NCBI RefSeq assembly: GCF_025465945.1
Contig: NZ_JANLNW010000023.1
Location: 62,001-126,000, forward strand
From: Pseudomonas sp. 6D_7.1_Bac1
GTDB lineage: Bacteria; Pseudomonadota; Gammaproteobacteria; Pseudomonadales; Pseudomonadaceae
Length of the DNA stretch: 64,000 bases
Direction of reading: 5' to 3'
The notes beneath the pieces were generated by a model, which saw only the letters and a list, made by a program, of their open reading frames with translations, did not search any database and was not told the origin of the DNA. Positions within the stretch are counted from its first letter, which is position 1, and each line of letters opens with the position of its first letter. The translations under genes and the position numbers were made by a program. Shown piece by piece: positions 63,035 through 64,000 of this stretch.

Positions 63035-64000
63035 TTAAGCCGCATCGCGCTTGGCGTCGTTGCGGTAAGCCTCTACCGCCGCGATCAAGGCCTGAAGAAT
63101 GTCCGCGCTTTCACCAATTACCGACAGGTCGGCGCGTTTGATCATGTCGCAGCCAGGATCAAGGTTGATCGCCACCACCTTGTCGCAGGCACCGATGCCT
63201 TGCAGGTGCTGGATCGCCCCGGAAATCCCCACGGCCACATAGACCCGCGCCGTGACCCAGGTGCCGGACGCGCCAACCTGACGGTCGCGGGCCATGAAGC
63301 CGTCGTCCACCGCGACTCGCGATGCACCTTCGGTGGCACCGAGAGCAGCGGCCGTCCTGTGGAAAAGTCCCCAATCCTTGACCCCGTTGCCGCCCGAGAA
63401 AATAAACTCGGCCTCGGCCATCGGAATCGCTGCCGGGTCGACCGCCACCGCGCCCAGGTCCTCGATCCGCGACAGGCTGCGAGCAACCGTTGTGGATAAC
63501 TCCACCGGCAACGCTTCGTGACGGGTTTCGCTGACCGGCTCGGCGCATTCCACCGCCGCCAGAATCAAGCGTGCGACGGGGCGCGCCAAGTCTTGCAGAC
63601 CGGCACCGGCACGGCCGATGCATTCTTGATCCTTGACCTGCCAGACCCGCGTGGCCGGGCGTTCACCGAGTGCCGCGGCAAAACGTCGACCCAGTTCACC
63701 GCCACCGCTGCGGCTGTCCGGCAGCAGCCAGTGACGTGGATTGAACTGGTTATCCACAGCCCGCAGGCCCTGCACCCGTTGTTCCGGTGCATAGCCATTG
63801 AATGCTTCGCCATCGAGCACCAGCAGGCGGTCGACACCTGCGGTGGCGAAGGCGTTTTCCTTGTGTTCGCCAAAGACCACCGCCAGCACGGCGCCGTCCT
63901 TGCCGGCCAGTTGATGGGCCAGGCCCAGCAGGTCGCGGTCGTGGCTGCTCAAACGGCCGCCGACCATGTCCGGCACCACGCTGATGTAGAACGCAGGTGT
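63035..64000 (-). CDS. electron transfer flavoprotein alpha subunit (5' end cut by window)
   Basis: The frame is open to the last base, so the N-terminus lies beyond the window. The C-terminal FAD domain is clear: FSGGNGVKDWG, then VGASGTWVTARVYVAVGISG and INLDPGCDMIKRADLSVIGE. The visible part is about 320 residues; the N-terminal part is diverged from housekeeping EtfA. It is co-transcribed with etfB (15 bp) and belongs to the betaine/dimethylglycine pathway by position. The first GTG seen, at 63979, is not the real start because coding-like sequence continues before it. Confidence 0.88.
   Translation of the reverse strand, partial: TPAFYISVVPDMVGGRLSSHDRDLLGLAHQLAGKDGAVLAVVFGEHKENAFATAGVDRLLVLDGEAFNGYAPEQRVQGLRAVDNQFNPRHWLLPDSRSGGGELGRRFAAALGERPATRVWQVKDQECIGRAGAGLQDLARPVARLILAAVECAEPVSETRHEALPVELSTTVARSLSRIEDLGAVAVDPAAIPMAEAEFIFSGGNGVKDWGLFHRTAAALGATEGASRVAVDDGFMARDRQVGASGTWVTARVYVAVGISGAIQHLQGIGACDKVVAINLDPGCDMIKRADLSVIGESADILQALIAAVEAYRNDAKRDAA

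Overview
The window is a GC-rich, gene-dense chromosomal segment of a Pseudomonas, most likely of the P. fluorescens group. Reasons: gene order follows known Pseudomonas blocks (davBA beside pqqF, acyl-CoA dehydrogenase genes beside bioBFHCD, glyA-soxBDAG-purU-fdhA beside gbcAB); protein lengths and motifs match Pseudomonas enzymes; and the intergenic gaps are full of REP/REPIN palindromes of the type common in that group. No rRNA, tRNA, CRISPR, prophage or insertion sequence is visible.

Layout. 1-3040: an Lrp-type regulator (cut by the window edge), then lysine 2-monooxygenase and delta-aminovaleramidase. 3089-10895: PQQ biosynthesis genes pqqF-A-B-C-D-E and a prolyl-oligopeptidase-like pqqM. 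10987-13990: an aminotransferase, a MOSC protein and a LysR regulator, probably PQQ accessory genes. 14259-22031: three paralogous long acyl-CoA dehydrogenases with a membrane diguanylate cyclase between two of them, and a small unknown gene. 22139-26751: the biotin operon bioBFHCD. 26842-33392: comF, modE, a TAT-exported PhoX phosphatase, srkA, rarD and a GcvR-like ACT protein. 33878-42552: malate synthase G, a receiver-only protein, a cNMP/CBS/DUF294 protein, a DnaQ-like exonuclease, a GST, a retropepsin-like protease, an acyltransferase and a DUF2780 protein. 42777-44728: a secreted fasciclin protein, an ECF sigma factor and its RskA-like anti-sigma factor. 45006-46325: a structured leader with a DUF3077-like gene, and two cold-shock-type proteins. 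46435-64000: glycine betaine and sarcosine catabolism.

How the genes work together. The last block is one pathway. GbcAB demethylates glycine betaine to dimethylglycine. A dedicated ETF pair (etfB, and etfA cut by the edge) probably serves dimethylglycine dehydrogenase lying beyond the window. SoxBDAG oxidises sarcosine to glycine. GlyA and a threonine aldolase interconvert glycine, serine and threonine. PurU and FdhA handle the one-carbon units released. The pqq block makes the cofactor of periplasmic dehydrogenases. The bio block makes biotin and has a candidate BirA operator over the bioB -35.

The most unusual signal is non-coding. A ~50-75 bp module carrying a perfect DnaA box (TTATCCACA) with a fixed 5' partner (YRTGG starting exactly 27 nt upstream) occurs four times between gbcA and a GNAT gene (60999-61610) and twice more downstream of rarD (32667-32835). 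Other points of interest are a SigK/RskA-fasciclin locus, a structured leader with its own well-placed short ORF, short leader ORFs at pqqA and at the DUF294 gene, and a perfect 22-bp palindrome upstream of the cold-shock gene.
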